From Blastocladiella emersonii ATCC 22665 (lineage: Eukaryota; Blastocladiomycota; Blastocladiomycetes; Blastocladiales; Blastocladiaceae), in the NCBI GenBank assembly GCA_025594325.1, contig JANHCV010000008.1, forward strand, positions 62,001 to 126,000: a stretch of DNA of 64,000 nucleotides, read 5' to 3'. The notes beneath the pieces were generated by a model, which made no database searches, was not told where the DNA came from, and worked only from the letters and a program-made list of their open reading frames with translations. A program made the position numbers and the translations under genes. Position 1 is the stretch's first letter. Each line of letters opens with the position of its first letter. Below, in pieces: positions 29,452-38,394 of the stretch.

Positions 29452-30585
29452 TTACAAGAAGGAAGGCACCGCGGACATGCCCGCGACGTGCGACACCTGT
29501 TTCTGCCGCTCGACCCTCCGTTTAGACTCCTCGCGCTCGTGGTTTTGCCGCAGGAGCCAGTCGAACGACGCTTCGGTGACGAGCATGAGGGACGCCATGA
29601 ACGTCGACGTTGAGCTCGCGCGCACGGGGAGCGGGCTCGCGACGAGGATCAGGAGCGCAAACCACTCGAGGATCAGGATGATGGTGAGCGTCCGGAACGA
29701 GCGCGTCAGGACGAGTTGCAGCCCACCGCGTTTGGACGCCGGTGAGGTCGGAGTAGAAGGCGACGATGTGACCGAAAGCAGCGGGTTGGGCCACAGGAAG
29801 GTGACGGACGTGGACACGGCGCTCGGCGGCGGGCTCATGATCGAGTCGCGCACCGAAGTCTGGATCTCCAGGTTCGCGCGGGATTGGTTGCTGGTGCTTG
29901 CGCTCGCGCTCGCGGCCGTCTTGGCGTCGGCCGACAACGATTCGGAAGACGACGTCGTGAACCCGCTCCCGGGCCGCTCGAGCTGCGGCTCGGTGAAGGC
30001 GACTTTGAGCGACCAGAATGCGCCGCCGATGACGGCCGTCAAGAGGACCGAGAGCGGCGCGAGGGACCAGTACGGGAACAGCGGGGTGTCGATCCACAGC
30101 GCGGGGCTGTTGAGCTGGTCGAGCTTGACGAGGTTCATGGCGCCGACGAGGAAGATGAAGATCGAGATGGTGACCGAAAAGAACGACATGAAGCGGATGA
30201 ACCGCGCTCGCCGGGCGCGGTCCTCGACGATGATGAGCGCGTGGCGCCGCGTGATGATGTTCGCGACAAACGGGAGCAGCAGTACATAAATAATGGCGTA
30301 GAGGAGCCGCGTCGTGAAGAAGTGCGTCCCGAGCCCCATCCAAGCGGTGTAGTTGAAGTAGATGGCGTTGGCCGAGTCGACCACGAGCAGCATCCCGTAG
30401 ACGAGCAGGAGCACGGGCCGCGTGTGTTTTCGCCGTGCGGAGCGGATCTTCCCGCCGAGCCATTTCGGCAGCGTGACAAAGTACTTGAGCCCAAGGTAGC
30501 ACGTCGTGACGAACGAAATGACGAGCGACGCCCCCGAGACGGCCAGCGTCGAGATGGCTTGCAGGTCCGTCAACAGCGGTGCCAT
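29452..30585 (-). CDS. 7TM receptor-like protein, clade III
   Basis: 377 residues, one exon. It starts MAPLLTDLQAISTLAVSG. Segments lie near 10-36, 56-80, 90-112, 131-153, 171-197, 297-320 and 328-350. The motif after TM3 is TRRHALIIVEDRARRARF. The third inner loop of about 95 residues is Ser-rich. TM6 is TRSFRTLTIILILEW, and TM7 ends EASFDWLLRQNHEREESKRR. The protein ends GMSAVPSFL, a clade III hallmark. The conserved last residues could bind a partner such as a PDZ-like domain; that is inference. It is one of four intact, same-strand clade III copies spaced about 1.3 kb apart. Confidence 0.85.
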   Translation of the reverse strand: MAPLLTDLQAISTLAVSGASLVISFVTTCYLGLKYFVTLPKWLGGKIRSARRKHTRPVLLLVYGMLLVVDSANAIYFNYTAWMGLGTHFFTTRLLYAIIYVLLLPFVANIITRRHALIIVEDRARRARFIRFMSFFSVTISIFIFLVGAMNLVKLDQLNSPALWIDTPLFPYWSLAPLSVLLTAVIGGAFWSLKVAFTEPQLERPGSGFTTSSSESLSADAKTAASASASTSNQSRANLEIQTSVRDSIMSPPPSAVSTSVTFLWPNPLLSVTSSPSTPTSPASKRGGLQLVLTRSFRTLTIILILEWFALLILVASPLPVRASSTSTFMASLMLVTEASFDWLLRQNHEREESKRRVERQKQVSHVAGMSAVPSFL

Positions 30586-30698
30586 GGTAGATGCATGTAG
30601 TGGTGGGCGTAGATCATTTGGGTCCGGTGAGCTGGGTAGCCGAGCGAAGCGTCCGAATGCTCGCGATCACATCCGCGGACCGCGCGTAAAACACGCGC

Positions 30699-30730
30699 AC
30701 GTGATCGTGTCTCGCACGCGTGTCTCGCAT
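30699..30730 (+). promoter_or_regulatory. Clade III upstream box, copy 2
   Basis: CACGTGATCGTGTCTCGCAC followed by GCGTGTCTCGCATG, about 115-145 bp upstream of the gene starting at 30585. The GTCTCGCA word occurs twice. Confidence 0.55.
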
Positions 30731-30798
30731 GTGGCGCTCGCGACAACACAGCTCCTCCCTGACAATGGACTTCCAAAAACAACGAGGCAGAGGTACAT

Positions 30799-31926
30799 TC
30801 ACATGAATGATGGAACAACAGACATCCCCTCGGCATAAAAACTCTCCTTGGCGTGCTTCTTCTTGCGCTTAGCCTGTTCGCGCTCGCGGTTCAGCTTGAG
30901 CAGCACCTCGAACGAGGACTCGGTGACCAGCAAAAGCGATCCCATGAACGTCGTCGAGGCGCTCGCGCGGACGGGTGATGGGATCATAACGACGGCCGAG
31001 GTAGCGATGCACAGGAAGATCAGGATTATCGTCAGAGTCTTGAAGGACCGCGTAAGTACGACTTCGAGATCGCTTCGCTTGTGTGTCAAGGCGGTAGAAG
31101 TGGTGGCTACCGAGTGCATCGAGCTGGCGCGGAGCAGGAGCGCGGTCGGCGACGGCATCATGGGCGAGACCGCGGAGGGCGACGCCGCGACTGGGCTGCT
31201 CGCCTCGCGCGCGGTGGCGAGGATCTCCAAGTGCCCGCCTAGTGGGCCGAGCGGAGGCGCACCCTTGGCGTCGCCCGAACCGGCGGTCGAAGATGCCGTG
31301 CTGTTAAGCTTCCACAGCTGGTCTGGATCGCGGAACTCGACGCGGAGTGCCCAGAACGTGCTGCCCAGGACAACCGCCGGCAGGATCGTGAGCGGGATCA
31401 GGGTCCACACTGGGATGATGGCCGATTTGACCAAGACCGCGGGCTGGTCGATCTTCTTCTGCTGGTACAGGTTGATGCCGCCCACGATCAGCACGAAGAG
31501 GGCGTCCAGAACAGCGAGAATGTCGATGGCGCGGATCATGCGAGCTTGCTTGGCGCGGTCCTCGACGATGATCACGGCGTGTCGCCGGATGATGATCACA
31601 GACGCGATCGGGACTAAGAAGCCGTAGATCACCGCGAAAAAGGCGCGCGACGCAAAGTACGCGGTCCCGAGCTCGCGCCAAGTGAAGAACGTGAAATAAA
31701 TGCTGTTGGCCGAGTCGATCATGTACAGGACTCCGAGAACGAGTAGCAGAACCGGGCGCACTTGCTTCCGCGATTTGGCACTCTTGCGGCGGCCGCCGAG
31801 CCATGCCGGCATGGTCATAAAGTGTCGGAAGAGTAGGATGACCGAGGTGACGGCCGATATCACAAAGGCAGTCCCGGACACGGCGAGCGTCGAGATTGCT
31901 TGGAGATCGGTCATCAAGGGTGCCAT
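30799..31926 (-). CDS. 7TM receptor-like protein, clade III
   Basis: 375 residues, one exon, start MAPLMTDLQAISTLAVSG. Membrane core as in its neighbours, with IRRHAVIIVEDRAKQARM after TM3. TM6 has TRSFKTLTIILIFLC, where the usual W position is changed. TM7 ends ESSFEVLLKLNREREQAKRK. The C-terminus is GMSVVPSFM, with the last residue Met rather than Leu. Segment 5 (LIPLTILPAVVLGSTFWALRVEF) is well kept. It is a tandem member and no lesion is seen. Confidence 0.85.
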   Translation of the reverse strand: MAPLMTDLQAISTLAVSGTAFVISAVTSVILLFRHFMTMPAWLGGRRKSAKSRKQVRPVLLLVLGVLYMIDSANSIYFTFFTWRELGTAYFASRAFFAVIYGFLVPIASVIIIRRHAVIIVEDRAKQARMIRAIDILAVLDALFVLIVGGINLYQQKKIDQPAVLVKSAIIPVWTLIPLTILPAVVLGSTFWALRVEFRDPDQLWKLNSTASSTAGSGDAKGAPPLGPLGGHLEILATAREASSPVAASPSAVSPMMPSPTALLLRASSMHSVATTSTALTHKRSDLEVVLTRSFKTLTIILIFLCIATSAVVMIPSPVRASASTTFMGSLLLVTESSFEVLLKLNREREQAKRKKKHAKESFYAEGMSVVPSFM

Positions 31927-32016
31927 GGTTGATGCATAGAGTAATCGTGGGGTTCAGGTCTATTCTCAAACTCAAACGGGTGAATGAGATGGGGCAAGTG
32001 GACGCGTCGGACAAAT

Positions 32017-32034
32017 CATGTGATGTCTCGCACT
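32017..32034 (+). promoter_or_regulatory. Clade III upstream box, copy 3
   Basis: CATGTGATGTCTCGCACT, preceded by GACGCGTCGGACAAAT, about 90 bp upstream of the start at 31926. One base differs from the core CACGTGA. Confidence 0.55.
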
Positions 32035-32095
32035 CGTGTCGCGCATGAACGGACCTATCCCGAGAAAGTCAGTCAAAGTTACGGATAACGCTAAA

Positions 32096-33217
32096 TTACA
32101 AAAACGATGGCACAACCGACATCCCCGCCACATGAAAGCTCTCATGGGCATGCCTGACCTTGCGCTTAGCCTGCTCGCGCTTGCGGTTTCGCTCGAGTAT
32201 CAACTCAAACGAGGCCTCGGTGACAAGCAAGAGCGACCCGACCAACGCCGTCGTGGCGCTCACCCGAACGGGGATCGGGCTGAGGATGAGGACCGTGAGG
32301 GAAACGCAGATCAAGCTCATGATGATGGTCAAGGTCTTGAAGGACCGAATCAGACCGACCTCGAGATCGCTGCGCCTGGGCGCCGTGGCCGTGGTGAACG
32401 TGGGCGTGAGCGAGTGCTGAGAGCTGCCGCGCAGGGCCTGGTGACCCAGCGGTGCGGGCGGGGCGGGCGGGGCGGGCGGCGCGTGCGTGGCCGAGAAGCT
32501 TGCCTTGCGCACGGTGGTGAGAATCTCCTGGAGCGGACCGCCCGCAGTTGCCGACTTGGTCTCGTCCGACGTGCTCGCCTTTGACGAAGACGCGCGGCTG
32601 CGGGTCGACAGCTGCTCGGGATTACGAAACGCGACGCGGAGCGCCCAGAACGCGCTGCTGAGGATAAACGTCGGGAAGATGGCGAGCGGCGCGAGCGTCC
32701 ATACGGGGAAGATGGCGCCGTTGACCCAGACAGCGGGTTCGTTGATCTGGGCCTGCCGGTACAAGCTCGTGGCGCCGACCGAAAGCATGAAGAGCGCGTC
32801 CAGAATGGCGAGAACGTGGATAGCGCGGACCATGCGCGCACGCTTGGCGCGGTCTTCGACGATAATCAACGCGTAGCGCCGAGTGACGACCACGGCCGCG
32901 AGTGGTAGCAGAATGACGTTGATCGCGACGAAGAGAAAGCGCGATGCAAAGAACGCGGTGCCGAGCTCGCGCCATGTGAACCAGGTGAAGTAGCAGGTGT
33001 TGACTGCATCGACAGAGAACAGAACACCGCCGACGACGAGGAGCACCGGGCGCGCTTGGATCCGTGATGCGGCAGGTTGATGCCCGCCGAGCCATGCCGG
33101 CAGGGTGACAAAATATCGAAAAACCAGGCTCAAGATCGTCGCGATCGAGATGAAGAGCGCGGTCGAAGCCACGGCAAGTGTTGATATTGCCTGGACATCA
33201 GTCATCAGAGGCGCCAT
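32096..33217 (-). CDS. 7TM receptor-like protein, clade III
   Basis: 373 residues, one exon, start MAPLMTDVQAISTLAVAS. The post-TM3 motif is TRRYALIIVEDRAKRARM. The third inner loop carries a short Pro/Ala repeat (PPAPPAPPAP). TM6 is IRSFKTLTIIMSLIC, and TM7 ends EASFELILERNRKREQAKRK. The C-terminus is GMSVVPSFL. Pairwise reading suggests it is closest to the gene at 30799, from the shared order MTD..AISTLAV, LYRQAQ-type outer loop and matching TM5 (WALRVAF). No lesion is visible. Confidence 0.85.
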   Translation of the reverse strand: MAPLMTDVQAISTLAVASTALFISIATILSLVFRYFVTLPAWLGGHQPAASRIQARPVLLVVGGVLFSVDAVNTCYFTWFTWRELGTAFFASRFLFVAINVILLPLAAVVVTRRYALIIVEDRAKRARMVRAIHVLAILDALFMLSVGATSLYRQAQINEPAVWVNGAIFPVWTLAPLAIFPTFILSSAFWALRVAFRNPEQLSTRSRASSSKASTSDETKSATAGGPLQEILTTVRKASFSATHAPPAPPAPPAPLGHQALRGSSQHSLTPTFTTATAPRRSDLEVGLIRSFKTLTIIMSLICVSLTVLILSPIPVRVSATTALVGSLLLVTEASFELILERNRKREQAKRKVRHAHESFHVAGMSVVPSFL

Positions 33218-33334
33218 GATTCAGGATGCATCAAGTGGTCAAGTGTAGTATTCATTGCTGGCTACACGGTGGGCGAAACAAGCGGGGCATGGTTGCGATC
33301 CTGCGGCCAAGCAGGTCTGGACGCGTCAAACAAT

Positions 33335-33352
33335 CACGTGATGTCTCCCACT
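33335..33352 (+). promoter_or_regulatory. Clade III upstream box, copy 4
   Basis: CACGTGATGTCTCCCACT, preceded by GACGCGTCAAACAAT, about 118 bp upstream of the start at 33217; the GTCTC word has CCC here as in clade II. Confidence 0.55.
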
Positions 33353-33405
33353 CGCGTCTCTCACGCACGAGGTTTGGCCGGAGGTCGGACAGAAATGACG
33401 CTTTG

Positions 33406-34527
33406 CTATAAAAACGACGGCATGACCGACATCCCCGTGACGTGGAAGCTCAGTTTGGCCCTTATTGCTTTACGTTTGGCCTCTTCGCGCTCGCGATTCT
33501 GGCGGAGCAGCCATTCGAACGAAGTCTCGGTAACGAGCATGAGCGACCCGATGCACGTCGTGATGGCGTTCGTGCGAACAGGGAGCGGGCTGATGATGAG
33601 CGCCACCATCGCAATCCACAAGACGATCATGGTGACAGTCAGGGTTTGAAAGGACCGGGTGAGGACGATCTCGAGCCCGCCGCGTTTGGGTGCCGCAGCA
33701 GCGGGCGGCGAGTTGGCAACCGAGTGAAGTGGGAGCAAGACGGCCGAGGTCGAGGAGGCGCCTGCGGTCGGTGATGTTGGCGACGCGGCCGCGCTGCTGC
33801 TCGCATCGTGCGCCGAGGCGAGGACGTCCAAGTTGACGCGTGACGGGCCAGATCCCGGCGCCGGCTTGCCGTCGGCCGAACCGATCGCGGGCAGCGACGC
33901 GCTGGCTGTCACGCGCACGAGGTTGGGTTCGCGGAACGCGATGCGGAGTGCCCAAAACGCGCCGCCGAGGACTGCGGTCGGGAGGATTGAGAGCGGGACG
34001 AGCGCCCACAGCGGGAAGATGAGCGAGTTGACCCAGACTGCCGGCTGGTCGACCTGCGCCTGGCGGTACAAGTTGGCGGTTCCGACGCCAAAACTGAACG
34101 TCCCGATCCCGCATGCGAGGAGGTGGATGACGCGGACCATCCGCGCGCGTTTGCGGCGATCCTCGACGATGATCATGGCGTGCCGTCGGGTGATGATCAC
34201 GGCCGCGAGCGGGAGCAGGAAGACGTAGATGGCCGTGAAAAGAGACCGCGACACGAGGAACGCGGTGCCCAGCTCGCGCCAGGTGAACCACGTGAAGTAC
34301 AGGCTGTTGGCCGAGTCAACTGCGATCAGAATCCCGAAGACAAGGAGGAGAACTGGACGCGCCTGCCGTCGTGCAGCAGGCTGACTGCGGCGGCCAGTGA
34401 ACCACGCGGGTATGGTCACAAAGTATCGGGCGGCCAAGTAGATGGACGCGGCGGCCGAGACAACCAGCGAGGTCGCAGCCACAGCAAGGGTTGACACGGC
34501 TTGTAGGTTGGACATCAACGGCGCCAT
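33406..34527 (-). CDS. 7TM receptor-like protein, clade III
   Basis: 373 residues, one exon, start MAPLMSNLQAVSTLAVAA. The post-TM3 motif is TRRHAMIIVEDRRKRARM. The third inner loop is Ser/Ala-rich (SSAAASPTSPTAGASSTS). TM6 is TRSFQTLTVTMIVLW, and TM7 ends ETSFEWLLRQNREREEAKRK. The C-terminus is GMSVMPSFL. It is the last typical clade III copy before the divergent gene at 34793. Its box at 34671 is the most changed of the set. Confidence 0.85.
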   Translation of the reverse strand: MAPLMSNLQAVSTLAVAATSLVVSAAASIYLAARYFVTIPAWFTGRRSQPAARRQARPVLLLVFGILIAVDSANSLYFTWFTWRELGTAFLVSRSLFTAIYVFLLPLAAVIITRRHAMIIVEDRRKRARMVRVIHLLACGIGTFSFGVGTANLYRQAQVDQPAVWVNSLIFPLWALVPLSILPTAVLGGAFWALRIAFREPNLVRVTASASLPAIGSADGKPAPGSGPSRVNLDVLASAHDASSSAAASPTSPTAGASSTSAVLLPLHSVANSPPAAAAPKRGGLEIVLTRSFQTLTVTMIVLWIAMVALIISPLPVRTNAITTCIGSLMLVTETSFEWLLRQNREREEAKRKAIRAKLSFHVTGMSVMPSFL

Positions 34528-34670
34528 GGTGGGACCTCAACGAGTATCGGGTTGATGCATCGAGTTAGCATGTGAACAAGGTCGAAAAGCTGCGAACAGG
34601 GACACTCACGCTATCAGCAGCCAGGCCCGTCTCGCGATGCAATCGCTGCCTCACGGACACGTCGAACAAA

Positions 34671-34688
34671 CACGTTGTGTCTCGCACT
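34671..34688 (+). promoter_or_regulatory. Clade III upstream box, copy 5
   Basis: CACGTTGTGTCTCGCACT, preceded by GACACGTCGAACAAA, about 145 bp upstream of the start at 34527. Confidence 0.5.
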
Positions 34689-34792
34689 CTTGTCACCCGG
34701 CGGGCTCACGTCAACGCTCAGTTTCGTGCGATTTTCACTTCAACTCGTCCCGCTCTCGCTCTTCTGCACAACCGCTCTACCCGGTCAATCGC

Positions 34793-35866
34793 TTACAAAA
34801 ACGTCGGCACCGTCCCCACCCCGACCCCGTCCAACGTCGTACTCCCATGCCCCGCCCTCGCCCGCCCCCGCTCCCTTTCCCGCCGCTGTGCGCGGTGCAG
34901 GATCCACTCGAACGAGGCCTCGGTGACGAGCGCGACGCTGGCCATGAGCGAGGTGCGCGCGTTGTCGCGGACGGGCAGGGTCGCGGCCTTGAGGGCGAAC
35001 ACGGCGATCCACTCGATGACGAGGGCGGCGGTCAGGATCCGGAAGGTGCGCGTCAAAGCGACGCGGATCCCGATGGCGCGGCTGTCCCTGCGCGGCGGCG
35101 GCGCGGGCGGTGTGGTGGGACATTCGGTGGGCGAGAGCGGCGCGAAGACAAGCGTCGCAGAGCCCTGCGGGACGGGAGCGGCGCACGGTGTCTCGGCAAC
35201 GGCCGTCGCCGGTTTCGACGCCGCGCCGACCGCAGCCGGCTCGCGCAACCCGACACGCAACGTCCACAGCGCGCCGCCGAGCGTGACGGCCATGAGCGCA
35301 AACTCGCACGACGAGATCCAGTTCGGGACGAGCCGCGTGCTCAACCACCTCGCCGGGTCACCGATCGCCGCGAGCTCAACGACACTCGCGAGCCCGCGCG
35401 CAATGAACACGGCCGTGAACGCTCCGCTGAGCGCGATCATCGCTCTCACAAGCCGCTGCTGGTTCCCCGGGTCCTCGATGACGATGAGCGCGTGCCGCCG
35501 CGTGATGATGAGGGCGAGCAGCGGGAGGAGCGGGCCCGCGGTGAACAGGTACACGGTGCGCGCGAGGACAAAGTTCGGGGGCGGGGAAGACCGCCACGCG
35601 GACCAGATGTACGCGAACCCGTTCAGGATGTCGGCGCACGTCAGCAGGCCGTACGCGACGAGCAGGCCCGGGCGGCGGCCGCGGGACTCGTGGTGCGTCG
35701 AGTTGCGACGACTACGTGGTCGGCGGCAGCAGTAGCACCGCGGGTGGAGCCGGCGATACCGGCGCAGCAGGTACAGCGTGGTCGGGACGGCGAGGGCGAC
35801 CGCGACGGCGTAGGTCCACAGCGTCGCTATGGCTTCGTGATCGGGCAGCAGAGGGTCTGGTTCCAC
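34793..35866 (-). CDS. 7TM receptor-like protein, divergent clade III
   Basis: 357 residues, one exon, start MEPDPLLPDHEAIATLWTYAV. It keeps the clade III post-TM3 motif (TRRHALIVIEDPGNQQRL) and the clade ending (GVGVGTVPTFL). An Arg- and Cys-rich insert separates TM1 from TM2 (RYRRLHPRCYCCRRPRSRR). TM6 is TRTFRILTAALVIEW, and TM7 ends EASFEWILHRAQRRERERGR. It sits at the edge of the clade III run and is likely an old copy, since most loops differ while the defining motifs remain. Confidence 0.8.
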   Translation of the reverse strand: MEPDPLLPDHEAIATLWTYAVAVALAVPTTLYLLRRYRRLHPRCYCCRRPRSRRNSTHHESRGRRPGLLVAYGLLTCADILNGFAYIWSAWRSSPPPNFVLARTVYLFTAGPLLPLLALIITRRHALIVIEDPGNQQRLVRAMIALSGAFTAVFIARGLASVVELAAIGDPARWLSTRLVPNWISSCEFALMAVTLGGALWTLRVGLREPAAVGAASKPATAVAETPCAAPVPQGSATLVFAPLSPTECPTTPPAPPPRRDSRAIGIRVALTRTFRILTAALVIEWIAVFALKAATLPVRDNARTSLMASVALVTEASFEWILHRAQRRERERGRARAGHGSTTLDGVGVGTVPTFL

Positions 35867-36216
35867 GGTGTGTGTGCGTCTATGTGATCGAGGGCGGCTT
35901 CGACTACCGCTCGGGAAGCGAGGACCGCCGCGACAGACGGCGCCGGCTGAGCGAGATCGGGAGCCACCACGCTCGCACTCACATCCGAGCCGAGCAAGCG
36001 CTATCGCGGTGGCTCTCGGCAGGTCGTGCCATCGTCACCATGGGGGACGGCAGCGGCCGGGGTGGTGGTGCGGGCGGGAGGCAGCCGGCCATCCTTGACC
36101 GCGCCGACGTCGCCGCTCTCTCCCTCCGACCCCCACCCGCCTCGGCGATCCATGTAACGCGACTCGGTGCAACCTCGCGCCAGTCCATCTTGCATCAAGT
36201 ATTATCCATCCATACC
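35867..36216. other. Divergent intergenic region, 7TM gene and TAF11
   Basis: 350 bp between divergent starts. No clade box of the III type is obvious and no coding sequence is recognised. Confidence 0.5.
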
Positions 36217-36874
36217 ATGCCCTCGCACGGCGACGAGAGTAACGGGCGGCCGACGAAGCGGGCGCGGTTCGCGGCGGACCCCGTGTCGGCGGCGGACCCG
36301 CTGGGCGACGACGACGAGCTGCAGGGCGACGACGTGGGCGAGTCGTCCAGCGGGCCCATCTCGGCGACGGTCGGGTCGATGCAGGTGCCCATGACGATGC
36401 AGCTCATCTACGAGGCCGACGAGCGGACAGTCGGGTGCGTCCTCCCCTCCTCTCTCCCCCCCGTCCCCTCTGACCCCGTACCCGCACCAGCGAGTTCGTT
36501 GAGAAACACTGCACCCCCGACCAGCGCGAGCGGTTCTACGCGTTCCGGCGGATCAAGTTCAACGGGAGCCACCTGCGGCGCCTCGCAATTGCGGCCACGG
36601 GCGCCAATACCATTACGAAAGGCGTCCCGCTGGTGCTGTCGGCCATCACGCGCACGTACCTGTCCGAGATCCTCGACCTGGCGCGCGCGGTCATGCGCGA
36701 GATGGGCGACTCGCCGACGGGCGCCCTCGGGCCGCATCATTTGCGCGAGGGGTACCGGAGGTATCGCGCGCGAGGTACGTTGTGCGTTGGGTGAGGGTGT
36801 GGGGCTGAGCGCTGACGACGCGGGGTGTAGGACGCGGGTTCCCGCCGCACAACTACCGGAAACGCATCTTCTGA
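36217..36874 (+). CDS. TAF11: TFIID subunit TAF11 (TAFII28-like histone fold)
   Basis: Three exons (36217-36434, 36491-36774, 36831-36874) give 181 residues. The N-terminal 70 residues are acidic and low in order. The C-terminal region is a TAFII28 histone fold: QRERFYAFRRIKFNGSHLRRL, then ITKGVPLVLSAITRTYLSEIL, LARAVMREMGDSPTGALGPHHLREGYRRY and the end PPHNYRKRIF. This order of helices matches the known family, which pairs with TAF13 in TFIID for RNA polymerase II initiation. It is a single-copy housekeeping gene lying within the 7TM array, convergent with the next 7TM gene. Confidence 0.9.
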
Positions 36875-36921
36875 TCCTTTCATGAAGTACACTCGTTTTC
36901 CATTCACGCCAAATGATGTGT

Positions 36922-38058
36922 CTATTTTGTCCTTGCGGGATATCCATGACTCGCCGCTGCAGCCTTCCACTGCCCCGCCGCCGTCCCCGCGACCTGCTGC
37001 GCGGCATGCACCCCCGCGCTCCCGACCTTGACCGCCGTGCGGCTTGGTATCTCGATCGCGACCCCGGCCCCCTTCGCCGCCGCGTTCGCCGCGGCCTCGC
37101 GCGCGCGCCGCATGCGGTGCTTCCACCGCAGACGGCGGAACAGGTGGTCGAACGAGAGCTCCATGACGCAGCTCGCGGGCGACGCGACCATGCCGACGGC
37201 GGTGCGCAGCAGCGCCGGGATGCCGGGCACCATCTCGGCGATCGCGTAGGCGGTCCACAGCGAGATGAAGGTCAGCGTCAGGTACCGGAACGTCGACGTG
37301 AGCGGCGCGCGGATCCCGCCGTGGTGCGTGATCAAGCCGACGGGGGGCGGGTTGGTGAGGGTCGCGCCGGACGACGCTGCAGAGCTGCCGAACTGCGTCG
37401 TGGGGTCGGACCCGTTCCCCGACGACGACCCGAGCGGGTCCGGCAGATCGAGGTGCTCGAACGCAACGGCCAAACTCCTTGCCGACGCGTACAGGACCGC
37501 AGCAGGCAATACACCCGACGCGGCGACGCACCACGCCGGGTACAGCGGCGTCCGCGTCGCGATCTCGGGCTTCTGGGCGACCTCGGCGAACGTCGCGGCC
37601 GCGCCGATCCACTGCATCACGCCCACGACGACACCCAGCGCGGTCGCGAGCCGCACCATCGACTTCTGCACGCTCGGCTGCGCGACGACAATGGTCGCAC
37701 ACCGCTGCAGCGCGATGACCGTGACGACGGCGGGCAGCGGGCAGTTGACGGCAACCGCGACCGCGCGCGTCGCAATGGCCGCGCGCGGCGGGACGTGGCC
37801 GAGGAGCAGCTCGCATAGCGCGATGACCAGCGCGTTGCCCGACGCGAGCAGCGCGAGGACGCCGAGAGACAGGAGGAGGACCAGGCGGAACGAGACGCGG
37901 ATGCGGTGCGGCCGTGGTCTTGGGTGAGGGTGTTGAGGGGCGCAGGGTCGAGGGGAGGGGAGCAGCCGCGCAATCATGTACGCCAGGCACGCGACGGCGA
38001 TGCACACGCCGACGGCGTCGAGCAGCGCGGCCGCGGCGGCGGTGGCGGTCGATACCAT
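36922..38058 (-). CDS. 7TM receptor-like protein, divergent clade IV
   Basis: 378 residues, one exon, starting MVSTATAAAAALLDAVG. Seven hydrophobic segments can be drawn. After TM3 it has LQRCATIVVAQPSVQKSM. The third inner loop is shorter, about 60 residues. TM6 is TSTFRYLTLTFISLW, and TM7 ends ELSFDHLFRRLRWKHRMRRA, followed by an Ala-rich tail. Its TM6 resembles the clade IV gene at 38395 (FITLW), so I group them with low certainty. The stop is 47 bp beyond the TAF11 stop on the other strand. Confidence 0.75.
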   Translation of the reverse strand: MVSTATAAAAALLDAVGVCIAVACLAYMIARLLPSPRPCAPQHPHPRPRPHRIRVSFRLVLLLSLGVLALLASGNALVIALCELLLGHVPPRAAIATRAVAVAVNCPLPAVVTVIALQRCATIVVAQPSVQKSMVRLATALGVVVGVMQWIGAAATFAEVAQKPEIATRTPLYPAWCVAASGVLPAAVLYASARSLAVAFEHLDLPDPLGSSSGNGSDPTTQFGSSAASSGATLTNPPPVGLITHHGGIRAPLTSTFRYLTLTFISLWTAYAIAEMVPGIPALLRTAVGMVASPASCVMELSFDHLFRRLRWKHRMRRAREAAANAAAKGAGVAIEIPSRTAVKVGSAGVHAAQQVAGTAAGQWKAAAASHGYPARTK

Positions 38059-38394
38059 GGTTGTGATTGTTGAGGAGGAGGAGGGGAGAGAGCGGGGGCG
38101 AGGCCGTCCTGCAAGTTCATCCTGCAGCGGCGACCATACGCCACCCGACGCGGGAGGAACAAGGCGCCGCTCGGCGGCCCCAGGCGTGGACCCACGCTGG
38201 CAGCCGCAGCGGTATCAAGATGAGCAAAAGCGGGTCCTGGTGCGGCCGATCCGTTGAAAAGGCGGAAGCGAGCGGGCGGGCAACGGCGGCGACGGAGCAG
38301 AGTGTGGCACCGGAAGAACTCGAGGCGGTGGCGGAGAGGCCCCATGTGGCGCAGCGCCTCGCCGACGTGTGGACATCACCGACGCGTCGCTCAT

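Noticed and set aside
35716-36216. In-frame extension of TAF11 upstream to 35716
   Set aside because: It overlaps the divergent 7TM gene and has Arg/Ser-rich, unconserved translation. ATG 36217 gives a normal TAF11 length.
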